A stretch of 39,857 nt of DNA, taken from the NCBI GenBank assembly GCA_020439945.1, contig JAGRPB010000028.1:1-39857 (forward strand). Reading direction: 5' to 3'. The notes under the pieces are model-generated. The model made no database searches. It had not been told where the DNA came from and was given only the letters and a program-made list of their open reading frames with translations. A program made the translations under genes and the position numbers. This DNA is from Verrucomicrobiia bacterium (GTDB lineage: Bacteria; Verrucomicrobiota; Verrucomicrobiia; Verrucomicrobiales; DEV007). Shown here piece after piece: positions 9,696 to 18,185 of this stretch. The stretch's first letter is position 1. Each line of letters opens with the position of its first letter.

Positions 9696-11582
9696 ATGTC
9701 AGACCTTCAATCCAACGACCTCATCATCGGCATCGACCTTGGCACGACGCATTCGCTCGTCGGTGTGGTCGATTCCGGATTTCCCATTCTGCTCGCCGAC
9801 TCGGATGGGCGTCGCCTGACGCCTTCGGTGGTTCACTATCCGGTAAATGGCGAGGTGATCGTGGGGACACCAGCAGCTCGGATGCGCGCGGTGGCACCGG
9901 GACGGACCGTTGCTTCGGTGAAGCGATTGATGGGTCGGCGTCGCGGCGATCTTGAGGCGTCCGATCTGGATGATCTCGGTTTTTCGGTGAAATCCGGCGA
10001 CGGAGATTGGGCGGAGATCGCGGTGGATAAAAATACTCGCCTCAAGCCCGAAGAGGTTTCCGCCGACATTCTGCGCCACCTGAGGTCGGTGGCCGAATCG
10101 GCGCTGGAGGTTGAGCCCGGCTCCATCCAACGCGCGGTGATCACCGTGCCCGCTTATTTCAATGACGGACAACGCAACGCCACCAAGCGCGCCGGCGAGT
10201 TGGCGGGGCTGAAAGTGGAGCGCATCCTCAACGAACCGACCGCCGCTGCGCTGGCCTTCGGGCTGGACAAGCTTGACGAAAACGCCCGGGTCGCGGTCTA
10301 CGATTTCGGGGGAGGCACCTTCGATCTGTCGATCCTCGAGATGCGCGACGGCGTCTTTCAGGTCATCGCCACGGATGGCGATACCCGACTCGGCGGCGAC
10401 GACATCGATGCCGCTCTCGCAAACTTTTTCCGGGAAACGCTCGACCTGCCCGACAACCTTAGCCTCGAACAACAGGCCACGCTGCTCGCCGAATCCCGCC
10501 GGACCAAGGAAGCGCTGAGCCACGCGGAATCCGTCGTGATCCGGCTTCCCTTCTTCCATGAAGGCAAAAGCTGGGAGCGCGTCGTCTCGCGCGATGAATT
10601 CGAGAAAGTCGCCCGGCCGATCATCGATCGCACCCGTCCCCATTGCCTCCGCGCGCTGGGCGCGGCGGGACTGATCGATTCAACAGGGTCAGGTCCGGGA
10701 CTCAACCCTGTTGTGTCCGGCCTGGACCGGGTCATCCTCGTCGGCGGCAGCAGCCGGATTCCGATGGTGCGGGAACTGGTCGAGAGAACTTTCGGCATGA
10801 CGCCTGACCTCAGCCAGCATCCGGACGAAGCGGTCGCGCTCGGCGCGGCAATCCAGGCGGGCATTCTCTGTGGGCGCGTTCGCAACGTGGTGCTGCTCGA
10901 CGTGACGCCGCTGTCGCTCGGGATCGAGACCTTCGGCGGTCTGATGAACGTGATCATTCCGCGCAACACCACGATACCGGCGAAGGCGGGCGAACTGTTC
11001 ACCAACGCGGTGGCGAATCAGGAAATGATGCTCGTGCGGGTGCTCCAGGGCGAACGCGAAATGGCGAAGGACAACTGGGAACTGGGACAGGTCGAGGTCG
11101 CGTTTTCTCCCGGCCCGAAGGGTAGCGCGCGGGTCGGCGTGCAGTTTTCCATCGATGAGAACGGCATACTCAACGTGCTCACCCGCGACACCGCGACCGG
11201 CAGGGATCAGGTGCTGGAAATCCGCGATGCGGCGGTCGACGTGGATGACGAGCAGGTCGAAGCGATGATTTCCGAATCGGTCGATCACGCCTTCGATGAC
11301 ATGAACGAGCGGATCTGGACGGAGGCGAAACTGAAAAGTGACGAGCTTTTGCCCGCGGTCGACCGGGCCCTGGCCGCGGCGGGTGACGCGCTCAACGAAG
11401 CCGAACTGGCGACCATCCGGGAAGCGGCCGATGCGGTACGAGCAGCGGTGGAGGTTCCGAGCCGCGACGCGGCCCGGCTGAAGAAGGCGAACCAGGCGCT
11501 GGATGAGGCGACGGAAGCCCTGGCCGCGATCATCGTGGAGCGGGCGATGGAAAAAGCTCTGGGCAGCTCGCTTGGCGAGTAG
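9696..11582 (+). CDS. HscA-like Hsp70 (DnaK-family) chaperone
   Basis: A 628-residue Hsp70. The ATPase domain (about 1-400) carries the phosphate-1 motif IGIDLGTTHS at 11-20, LTPSVVHYP, SVKRLMGRR, the phosphate-2 motif YDFGGGTFDLS at about 202-212, and ILVGGSSRIP at about 347-356. The substrate-binding domain opens with DVTPLSLGIETFGG. The lid runs from about 510 to 628 and lacks the Gly-rich, EEVD-like tail. LADSDGRRLTPSVVHYP and VSADILRHL resemble HscA more than DnaK; HscA normally helps Fe-S cluster transfer with HscB and IscU, but no isc genes are in the window. Residues about 326-341, just before the LVGG strand, are encoded by a palindromic repeat (10673-10718) and are unlike other Hsp70s. 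Two genes for shared-scaffold membrane proteins follow; a functional link is only inferred. Confidence 0.92.
   Translation: MSDLQSNDLIIGIDLGTTHSLVGVVDSGFPILLADSDGRRLTPSVVHYPVNGEVIVGTPAARMRAVAPGRTVASVKRLMGRRRGDLEASDLDDLGFSVKSGDGDWAEIAVDKNTRLKPEEVSADILRHLRSVAESALEVEPGSIQRAVITVPAYFNDGQRNATKRAGELAGLKVERILNEPTAAALAFGLDKLDENARVAVYDFGGGTFDLSILEMRDGVFQVIATDGDTRLGGDDIDAALANFFRETLDLPDNLSLEQQATLLAESRRTKEALSHAESVVIRLPFFHEGKSWERVVSRDEFEKVARPIIDRTRPHCLRALGAAGLIDSTGSGPGLNPVVSGLDRVILVGGSSRIPMVRELVERTFGMTPDLSQHPDEAVALGAAIQAGILCGRVRNVVLLDVTPLSLGIETFGGLMNVIIPRNTTIPAKAGELFTNAVANQEMMLVRVLQGEREMAKDNWELGQVEVAFSPGPKGSARVGVQFSIDENGILNVLTRDTATGRDQVLEIRDAAVDVDDEQVEAMISESVDHAFDDMNERIWTEAKLKSDELLPAVDRALAAAGDALNEAELATIREAADAVRAAVEVPSRDAARLKKANQALDEATEALAAIIVERAMEKALGSSLGE
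10673..10718. repeat. 46-bp palindromic repeat inside the Hsp70 gene, copy 1
   Basis: The core (10681-10713) is an inverted repeat: a perfect outer 9-bp stem CAACAGGGT / ACCCTGTTG, 3-base internal loops, and an inner stem GTC / GAC with a 3-base loop. A second copy at 30531-30576 matches 39 of 46 positions and has the same two-stem layout. This copy is in frame and adds about 11-15 residues to the chaperone. Confidence 0.8.
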
Positions 11583-11784
11583 CGAGTATTGGGCGTAAGC
11601 CCTGAAATTTCGGCTTCGGCGCGACTTTTCTGTCACACAATTCGCGCCCTGATTTCAATCATTCACGAGGATTGACTCAGGGGTGCGAACCCCGCTATGT
11701 TTCCGGTCCTCCGCGATTCGGAATCCATCCGGTTCGCCCGTCGAAGTTTGTCCCCCCGCAGGTTCCCCCACCTACCCCCTGTTT

Positions 11785-13983
11785 ATGTCCCACGAAATCA
11801 ACCTTCTTGAGAAGGCGCTGGCTGCGGCGCCCGACAACTGGGCTGTCCGTCGTTCGCTGGCAGCGCAACACGCCCAAGCCGGGAATGCCGAGGCTGCGGC
11901 GAAGTTGCTGGCGGAAGCGCCCGAGATTCCCGCCACGGAAAAGGATCAGGTATTTGCCGCGCAGTTGATGGCGGAACATTTTCCGCAGAAAGCGCACGAG
12001 TTGCTCGACGTTTTCCTCGAAGCCAATCCGGCGAGTGGACAGGGACACCTGCTGAAAGGTCGCCTTCATCGCGCCGAGGGTGACAAGGCCAAGGCGGAAT
12101 CGCATTTCAACGTGGCCGCCGTGCTCGATCCGTCGATCGATATCGAGGGCGAGCTGGCCACCGCTCAGGAAGAGTCGGTCGCGGTGGTGGAAGTCACCGA
12201 CGACACCGGTGACGATGAAGCCGTCGCCGTGGCCGTGGCGAAGGTCGAAAAGGACGAGCCGGAAACACCGAGAGCGGTTCAGGTCGTCGCGGAAGAGGAG
12301 CCCGAAGAAATCACGCCGGTGGTGCCTCCGGCGGTTCCCCTCTCGCCCAAGCCGATGGCACCGCCACAGAGCGGTGACCAGAAAGCCACCGAGACAGCGA
12401 AGGAGGCGCCGGTCGAGCCTGCGGTGAAACCCGATGATGACGAGGACGAACCGGCGGTGGCTGTCGCGATCGCCGATGACGAGGGGGAATATGGGGAAGG
12501 CGAAGAAGTTCACCATGGCGAACGCGCCTTCATCGTCGGTGAAGGCGAGATGGTTCACGCTCACGAGAAGGATTCCGACGGCAAAGAGAAACTGTCCGCC
12601 ATCACTGTTGCCGTGCTGGTTCACGTGGTGATCGGGCTGCTCCTGACACTCTATGTGGTGGCGATGCCGAGACCGAATCCTCCGCAGATCACCGCCTCGG
12701 CCGTCTCCAATTCGAACGAGGACAGCGTGGAGAACCAGACCGTGACCCGGATGCAGCAGAAAACGGCGACGGCCGTTGCCAGCGTTCAGCCGGTGGTGAG
12801 CGTGGAGTCCTTTTCCGCCGTGGCCCTGCCGGAAGTGACGGACGTTTCGCAGGACCTGACGATGGTGACCCTGAACGACGGGACCGCCGGCTTCGGCATG
12901 TCGATGAGCGGTTTCGGCGACGTGTCCAACATGGCGGCGATTCCTCCCGCGATGCGTTCCCGTTGCAGCATGTCGCAGCGCATGCAGCGCCTGCGCGAAA
13001 GCGGGGGCGAAGACCGCGCCGAGAAGGCCGTCCGCAATGCGCTCGAGTGGTTGGCCACGCAGCAGAATGAGAATGGCTCCTTCGGCAAGAAATACTACAG
13101 CGCCATGTCGGGGCTCTCGCTGCTGGCCTTCCTCGGGCACTGTGAAACGCCGGAATCCCCCAAATTCGGCGACGCCGTGGTCGGCGCGGCGATGTATCTC
13201 ATCCAGGTTTCCAAAGAACGCGATGGCCTGATGTGGAACGGCGAAGGCGGTAACCACAAATCCTACGAACACGCCATTGCGGTTTACGCCCTGAGCGAGC
13301 TCTACACCATGACCAAGGAGAGTGGCAAGCCGGTCCCCGGTTTGAAATCGGTACTGAAGCGATCGGTCGATCACATTGTCGAAGGTCAGACCAAAATGGG
13401 TGGCTGGTGCTATGGCTACGCCCAAAACAATCGCGAAGACATGTCGGTCTCGGGTTGGCAGATCCAGGCCCTGAAGGCGGCTCACAACACAGGCGAGAAT
13501 TTCTCGGGAGTGGACCGCGCCCTCGACAAGACGATGGATTACCTCAAGAAAATTCAGGACAGCGCCGGTGCCTTCAAATACACCCCGGACCAAGCCGAAG
13601 GGAAACCGACCCTGACGGGCGCGGCCTTGCTGGCGATGCAGATCTGGGACGAGATGGACACCAAGGAATACTCGAAAGGCTTGGCTTACCTGACCGGGAA
13701 ATACGCCAATCCGACTCCCGGTTCGAATTTCTATGCCCCCTACTACAACACCCAGGTCTTTTTCCTCAACGGCGGAAAGGAATGGGAGGACTACAATGGC
13801 AAGTTCCAGGCGAAACTGCTGGACGCCCAGAATCCCGACGGCTCATGGACGAAGCCCGGCGTGGGTGGGCATGGCGCGGAAGATTCCCACATCATGAACA
13901 CTGCCTGGGGCTGTTTGATGCTTGAAGTCTATTACCGCTACCTGCCCACCACGGACAAGGTCGATGGCCTGAAAGTAAAGTGA
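11785..13983 (+). CDS. Membrane protein: TPR-like N-domain, one TM segment, C-terminal alpha/alpha toroid (prenyltransferase/squalene oxidase repeat)
   Basis: A 732-residue protein starting at ATG 11785. The frame is open further upstream to 11683, but the paralogue at 14039 begins with the same kind of sequence, which supports this start. Residues 1-125 are helical and TPR-like (LLEKALAAAPDNWAVRRSLA). Residues 125-245 are a low-complexity acidic, Pro- and Ala-rich linker. Residues 246-310 hold a block shared with the neighbour: RAFIVGEGEMVHA, a single TM helix with an internal His (VAVLVHVVIGLLL), then PRPNPPQITA. Residues about 410-720 form an alpha/alpha toroid with QW-like motifs (TQQNENGSFG, DAQNPDGSW). 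No DxDD acid motif of squalene-hopene cyclases is seen in this part, so terpene cyclisation is unlikely. The toroid is predicted to be periplasmic. The role is unknown. Confidence 0.85.
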   Translation: MSHEINLLEKALAAAPDNWAVRRSLAAQHAQAGNAEAAAKLLAEAPEIPATEKDQVFAAQLMAEHFPQKAHELLDVFLEANPASGQGHLLKGRLHRAEGDKAKAESHFNVAAVLDPSIDIEGELATAQEESVAVVEVTDDTGDDEAVAVAVAKVEKDEPETPRAVQVVAEEEPEEITPVVPPAVPLSPKPMAPPQSGDQKATETAKEAPVEPAVKPDDDEDEPAVAVAIADDEGEYGEGEEVHHGERAFIVGEGEMVHAHEKDSDGKEKLSAITVAVLVHVVIGLLLTLYVVAMPRPNPPQITASAVSNSNEDSVENQTVTRMQQKTATAVASVQPVVSVESFSAVALPEVTDVSQDLTMVTLNDGTAGFGMSMSGFGDVSNMAAIPPAMRSRCSMSQRMQRLRESGGEDRAEKAVRNALEWLATQQNENGSFGKKYYSAMSGLSLLAFLGHCETPESPKFGDAVVGAAMYLIQVSKERDGLMWNGEGGNHKSYEHAIAVYALSELYTMTKESGKPVPGLKSVLKRSVDHIVEGQTKMGGWCYGYAQNNREDMSVSGWQIQALKAAHNTGENFSGVDRALDKTMDYLKKIQDSAGAFKYTPDQAEGKPTLTGAALLAMQIWDEMDTKEYSKGLAYLTGKYANPTPGSNFYAPYYNTQVFFLNGGKEWEDYNGKFQAKLLDAQNPDGSWTKPGVGGHGAEDSHIMNTAWGCLMLEVYYRYLPTTDKVDGLKVK

Positions 13984-14038
13984 GATCGGCCGGGATTCCT
14001 CCCTGGCGGCATCTCTCTCGGTCCCCCCCTCCGAGACA

Positions 14039-15886
14039 ATGAATCCCGTAGAGAAACTGCTGAAACAAGGCCTCGACGCTGAACCGGAAGACTGGTCCGT
14101 CCGACTCGAACTCGCCTCCAAACTGGCCGAACGTGGCGCCGGCGAAGAATTCGATCAACTGCTCCGCGAAGCGCCGGTTGCGCCGGAAGAGGATTCCCAG
14201 GCGCATCGCATCGTCGAACTGGCGAATCAATGCCAGAGCTGGGAAGGTCTGAAGCAGGTGCTGGCCCTCTACGCCGCCGCGCGTCCCGACTCCTCGTGGG
14301 CCCGCCTGGTCTACGCGCAGACGCTGCTTCACCTGGGCGATGCGGCGACCGCGCTGGTGCATTATCGACATGCCCGTCGACTGGACGCCAGCATCAGTGA
14401 TGAATCTCTGGACCATTTGCTGGCCGAGCACGAAGCCAAGGTCGCGGCAGCCAATCAGGCCACTGAAGCCGCCAAGGCCGCCAGGAAGGCCGAGGCTGAA
14501 AAGGCTTCGGTGACCGAGGAAGCAACGCCGGTGGTTCCGGCCGCGCGCCCCCTGAAACCTCCCGGCGGAGGGGAATCCGAAGAGGCGTCCTCCGAGGAAG
14601 CTCCGGCAGTCGTGGCAGTGGCGGCCATTGCCGAGGATCACGAACCGCACCCCCATCACGTCAGCCTGGCTCCGGAAGAGGGCGTCCCCATGGCGATGCC
14701 GCACGATGAGGGGGAACCCGACTACGAATTCGATCACGACCATCACCGGGCCTTCATCGTGGGCGAAGGCGAAATGGTGCACGCCCAGCAGAAGGAATCG
14801 GACGGAAAACAAAAGGTATCGGCTCTGACCGTCGCCGTGCTGGCACACGTGGTGATCGCTCTTCTGCTGGGATTCTACGTCGTCTCTCAACCGCGCCCCA
14901 ATCCACCGCAGATCACCGCCACGGCCTTGCCGAATCTCGATTCGAACGAGCTGGAGCAGAAGGAGATCAAGAAGGTCCAGAGAGCGCCGGTTCAGACCGC
15001 CAGCGCGCAGATGCAGGTAACGACGGTCGCCGCGGCTTCCTCGGTCGCGATGCCCGAGATTCAATCCACGCTGACCACGTTCGACCCCATCGGCATGGGC
15101 GACAACTTCGGTTCCAGCATGTCATTCGACATGGGAGACGACGGAGGGATGGTGTCGTTCTTTGGCGCCAAATCGATTTCCAAGAAGGTCGTCTTCGTGG
15201 TGGATTTCTCCGCCTCCATGAGCGGCGCCAAGGACAAGCTGATGCGCAAGGAACTGGCCAAGTCGATCGAGGCCCTTCCCAACGGCGTGAAATACCAGCT
15301 GATCATGTTTTCCGGTCCCGCCTGGTACGCCGGCCAGGAGACGACCAAGGCGAAACCCTACAAGGATGGCAAGATCGCCCACATCGTCAAAGACAAGAGC
15401 AAGGAATACGTCTGGTACGAGGGCTGGTCGGAGGACGAGCGGCACGACGGCGGCAAGAAATCGGCCCTTTATCACTATTCCGAGGGCGAAGACAAACTGC
15501 CCGAATCGGACTACATCACCGCCTCGCGTGCCAACATCCGGAAGACGCTGAAGCAGATCGAGGACACGCCGCTCTCCTTCGGCACCGACTGGCGCTGGCC
15601 GCTGCGCATGGCGATGAACATGGAACCCGACACGATCTATTTCATGACCGACGGCGCCTTCGGAACCGGCAAGGGTTTCAAGAAAGAGGACATGATGAAG
15701 GAACTGCTCCGCTACAACGCCGATCACGGACGCGCCAAGATCAACACCATCTGCATGATGGTTCTCCAGGCACGTACCGAACTCGAACAACTGGCGGACG
15801 GCTCCCGGGGCGAATTCACGCTGGTCCTCGAAGACGGGACCGTGGTCCGCGGCAAGGAACTGGACAAGTTCGGGAAAAAGAAGTGA
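14039..15886 (+). CDS. Membrane protein: TPR-like N-domain, one TM segment, C-terminal vWA domain
   Basis: A 615-residue protein whose first 310 residues follow the same plan as the preceding gene's product: a TPR-like start (VEKLLKQGLDAEPEDWSVRL), an acidic low-complexity linker, RAFIVGEGEMVHA near residue 237, a TM helix with an internal His (VAVLAHVVIALLL, about 262-284), and PRPNPPQITA. After a spacer, a von Willebrand A domain begins near residue 380 (KKVVFVVDFSASMSG). It has the DxSxS MIDAS motif and a later FMTDG strand, so it should bind a divalent cation and mediate protein contacts in the periplasm. It follows the toroid gene by 55 bases. A hairpin TCTCGG / CCGAGA (14016-14036) ends two bases before the ATG. 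The next gene, a sulfatase, starts 10 bases after the stop. Function unknown; a joint complex with the toroid protein is inferred. Confidence 0.88.
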   Translation: MNPVEKLLKQGLDAEPEDWSVRLELASKLAERGAGEEFDQLLREAPVAPEEDSQAHRIVELANQCQSWEGLKQVLALYAAARPDSSWARLVYAQTLLHLGDAATALVHYRHARRLDASISDESLDHLLAEHEAKVAAANQATEAAKAARKAEAEKASVTEEATPVVPAARPLKPPGGGESEEASSEEAPAVVAVAAIAEDHEPHPHHVSLAPEEGVPMAMPHDEGEPDYEFDHDHHRAFIVGEGEMVHAQQKESDGKQKVSALTVAVLAHVVIALLLGFYVVSQPRPNPPQITATALPNLDSNELEQKEIKKVQRAPVQTASAQMQVTTVAAASSVAMPEIQSTLTTFDPIGMGDNFGSSMSFDMGDDGGMVSFFGAKSISKKVVFVVDFSASMSGAKDKLMRKELAKSIEALPNGVKYQLIMFSGPAWYAGQETTKAKPYKDGKIAHIVKDKSKEYVWYEGWSEDERHDGGKKSALYHYSEGEDKLPESDYITASRANIRKTLKQIEDTPLSFGTDWRWPLRMAMNMEPDTIYFMTDGAFGTGKGFKKEDMMKELLRYNADHGRAKINTICMMVLQARTELEQLADGSRGEFTLVLEDGTVVRGKELDKFGKKK

Positions 15887-15896
15887 GTTGGACGGC

Positions 15897-17357
15897 ATGA
15901 AGCGCCAACCTTCTCTCTCTTTTCTCTGCCTCGGTTTTCTGGTTCTGACGTCGACGCTCTCGAGCATCGCCCTCAGTGCGGAGCGTCCCAACATCCTCTT
16001 TCTCTTCACCGACGATCAGGCACCTTGGGCATTCGGGCGATCGGGCGATCCCAACGCCAACACGCCGAATCTCGACAAACTGGCGAGCCAGGGCGCCTAC
16101 CTGACCCGCAGTTTCACGGTGACACCGGTCTGCTCGCCGAGCCGGATTTCCCTGATGACGAGTCGCTACGGCACCGAGGTCGGCATCACGGATTGGATCA
16201 AGCCGAAAGATCGCTTTTTCAAGGACAACCCGGAAGAGCAGCCTGGCATCGATCCGGCCATGCCGAACCTCGCCAAGACCCTGTCGGGAGCCGGCTATGA
16301 AACCGCCCTCATCGGCAAATACCACATAGGTGAAAGACCCGAGTGCCATCCCACCAAGGTCGGCTTCGACTACTTCATGGGATTTCTCGATGGCGGCACC
16401 ACTCCCGACAATCCGAAGCTGGAAAAGGATGGGCAATATCAGCCCTTCCAGGGTCTGACCGTCGACATTTTCACCGAGCACGCCCTCGAATTCCTCGCCA
16501 AGAAACACGAGTCGCCCTTTTTTCTCGCCGTTCATTTCCGCTCGCCACACGCCAAGTGGCTGCCCGTCGCGCCCGAGGACTGGGCGCCGTTCGAATCGAT
16601 GGATCCCGAGCTCTCGAATCCGGACTATCCCGGCCTCGACGTCGAGCGCGCCAAGCAGATGATGCGCGAATACCTCGCCAGCGTTCGCGGTGTCGATCGC
16701 AATGTGGGACGGATCCTGGCGAAGCTCGACGAACTGAAGCTGTCCGAAAACACCATCATCATCTACTCCGCCGACCACGGCTACAACATGGGCCACAACG
16801 GGATCTGGCATAAGGGCAACGGCCACTGGCTGCTCAAGAAGGAAGCCCTGCCGCCCGCCACCGAGAACATTCCCACCGGACAACGCCCCAACCTCTACGA
16901 CAACTCGGTCCTGATCCCGACCCTGGTTCGCTGGCCGGGCGTCATTGAAGAGGGTACGGTCATCGACCAGACCGTGTCGAATCTGGATTGGTTTCCGACT
17001 TTCGCCGATCTCGCCGGGGCGGACATTCCCGCCGGTTTGCGTGGACACAGCATCGTTCCGCTGCTCAAGGGCGATGCGCCCGTCGATTGGGAAAACGAGA
17101 TTTTCCTCCAATACTCCACCAAGCACCAGAGCCACACCCACATGCGCGGCTGGCGGTCGAACCACTACAAGCTGATCCGCGATTTTCTGAATCCCGAGCG
17201 CGACGAATTCTACGATCTCGAGGCCGACCCTGGCGAAAACACGAACCTGATCGGCGAACTCACCGGCGAACAGAAAGCCGTCGCCGCAGATTTCGACGCC
17301 AAGCTTCGCGCCCGGATGAAGGAAATCGACGACCCGGCCCTCGAACTGGCCCATTGA
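15897..17357 (+). CDS. Secreted sulfatase (formylglycine-dependent)
   Basis: A 486-residue arylsulfatase-family enzyme that hydrolyses sulfate esters. The signal peptide covers residues 1-29 (LSFLCLGFLVLTST core, cleavage near LSAE). Metal-binding DD lies at 39-40 (FLFTDDQ). The maturation motif CSPSR is at 79-83, with C79 the residue to be oxidised to formylglycine by an FGE-type enzyme, which is not encoded in this window. YSADHGYNMG and IGKYHIGER are further active-site blocks. The C-terminal subdomain ends with DLEADPGENTNLIGE, a usual sulfatase ending. A TTG at 15888 is in frame, but ATG 15897 begins directly before the signal peptide. The gene is 10 bases after the vWA gene, so the two are probably co-transcribed. 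The substrate (sulfated glycan) cannot be named. Confidence 0.93.
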   Translation: MKRQPSLSFLCLGFLVLTSTLSSIALSAERPNILFLFTDDQAPWAFGRSGDPNANTPNLDKLASQGAYLTRSFTVTPVCSPSRISLMTSRYGTEVGITDWIKPKDRFFKDNPEEQPGIDPAMPNLAKTLSGAGYETALIGKYHIGERPECHPTKVGFDYFMGFLDGGTTPDNPKLEKDGQYQPFQGLTVDIFTEHALEFLAKKHESPFFLAVHFRSPHAKWLPVAPEDWAPFESMDPELSNPDYPGLDVERAKQMMREYLASVRGVDRNVGRILAKLDELKLSENTIIIYSADHGYNMGHNGIWHKGNGHWLLKKEALPPATENIPTGQRPNLYDNSVLIPTLVRWPGVIEEGTVIDQTVSNLDWFPTFADLAGADIPAGLRGHSIVPLLKGDAPVDWENEIFLQYSTKHQSHTHMRGWRSNHYKLIRDFLNPERDEFYDLEADPGENTNLIGELTGEQKAVAADFDAKLRARMKEIDDPALELAH

Positions 17358-17416
17358 CGCGCCGCGTCCACCTCGCCACCTTCGGTCGTTCCGTTTCCCC
17401 TGCCTGCTATTTCCCT

Positions 17417-18160
17417 GTGCGCGTCGCTCTCTTCATTCCCTGCTTCGTCGATCACTACTTTCCCAGCGCCGGTATCGCGATGGTGAAGGTGCTTGAGCGG
17501 CTCGGCCACGAAGTCATTTATCCCGAGGGCCAGACCTGCTGCGGCCAGCCCGCCTTCAACGCCGGCTACTGGGACGAGGCCCGGCCACTCGCGGCGCGGA
17601 TGGTCGATCTGCTCGGTGGCGCGGAAGCCGACGCCATCGTGTCCGCGTCAGGCAGCTGCGGCGCCATGCTGAAGGTGTTCAATCCCGAACTGCTCGGCGA
17701 AACCGCTCACGCCGAGGCTGCGCGGGAACTTTCGGGCAAAGTCTGGGAGTTTTCCGATTTCCTCGTCTCGAAACTCGGTGTCACCGATGTGGGCGCCCGC
17801 TTTCCTCACAAGGTCACTTTTCACGACGGCTGTCATGGCTTGCGCGAACTTGGCATCAAGAGCCAGCCGAGAAAACTCCTCGAGAACGTCGCCGGACTCG
17901 AACTCGTCGAGATGGGCGAGGCCGAAAGCTGCTGCGGATTCGGCGGCACCTTCTCGGTGAAATTTTCCCACATTTCCGAAGCCATGGCCGAGGTGAAATG
18001 CGAATCCGCCCTCTCGACCGAAGCCGACTTCATCGTCTCGAACGACTCGAGCTGTCTGATGCAGATCAACGGCTGGCTGGAGAAGAACAAAACCGAAGGT
18101 GCTCAGCCAAAAACGCTCCATCTCGCCGAAGTCCTCGCCACCGGTCTTCCTGAAAACTGA
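17417..18160 (+). CDS. lutA: LutA: lactate utilization (Fe-S)-binding protein
   Basis: A 247-residue cysteine-rich (CCG-domain) protein and first member of the LutABC complex, which oxidises L-lactate to pyruvate. Two CCG-type halves are visible: TCCGQPAFNAG and SGSCGAMLK, then HDGCHGLRELG and ESCCGFGGTFSVK. These cysteines bind an Fe-S cluster in related heterodisulfide-reductase and glycolate-oxidase subunits. The start is GTG 17417, which leaves the canonical N-terminus RVALFIPCFVDHYFP; the frame upstream overlaps the sulfatase gene and has no family similarity. lutB follows after 25 bases. The stop codon (18158-18160) lies inside a period-7 tandem repeat, giving a C-terminal PEN that also ends the unrelated protein at 27508-27975. 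Confidence 0.93.
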   Translation: MRVALFIPCFVDHYFPSAGIAMVKVLERLGHEVIYPEGQTCCGQPAFNAGYWDEARPLAARMVDLLGGAEADAIVSASGSCGAMLKVFNPELLGETAHAEAARELSGKVWEFSDFLVSKLGVTDVGARFPHKVTFHDGCHGLRELGIKSQPRKLLENVAGLELVEMGEAESCCGFGGTFSVKFSHISEAMAEVKCESALSTEADFIVSNDSSCLMQINGWLEKNKTEGAQPKTLHLAEVLATGLPEN

Positions 18161-18180
18161 ATTCTGAAAACTAAAAACTC
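18150..18180. repeat. Period-7 tandem repeat (CTGAAAA type) at the lutA end
   Basis: The units are CTGAAAA, CTGAATT, CTGAAAA and CTAAAAA, followed by CTC. The TGA in the second unit is the lutA stop codon, and the remaining units fill the lutA-lutB gap up to 6 bases before the lutB ATG. The same unit occurs at 27965-27980. Confidence 0.7.
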
Positions 18181-18185
18181 TCTCG

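Noticed and set aside
11680..11693. A GGGGT-GCGA-ACCCC hairpin resembling a tRNA T-arm or attachment site
   Set aside because: The loop does not fit TTCRANY, and no anticodon or acceptor stems can be paired around it. There is no integrase nearby.
13000..13983. Squalene-hopene cyclase activity for the toroid protein
   Set aside because: QW-like repeats are present, but no DxDD acid motif is seen in the toroid, and the domain sits on a membrane-anchored scaffold.
18150..18180. The period-7 repeats as a CRISPR or phase-variable tract
   Set aside because: Units are too short and too few for CRISPR, and the tracts lie at stop codons or between genes, so slippage would not switch a reading frame on or off.
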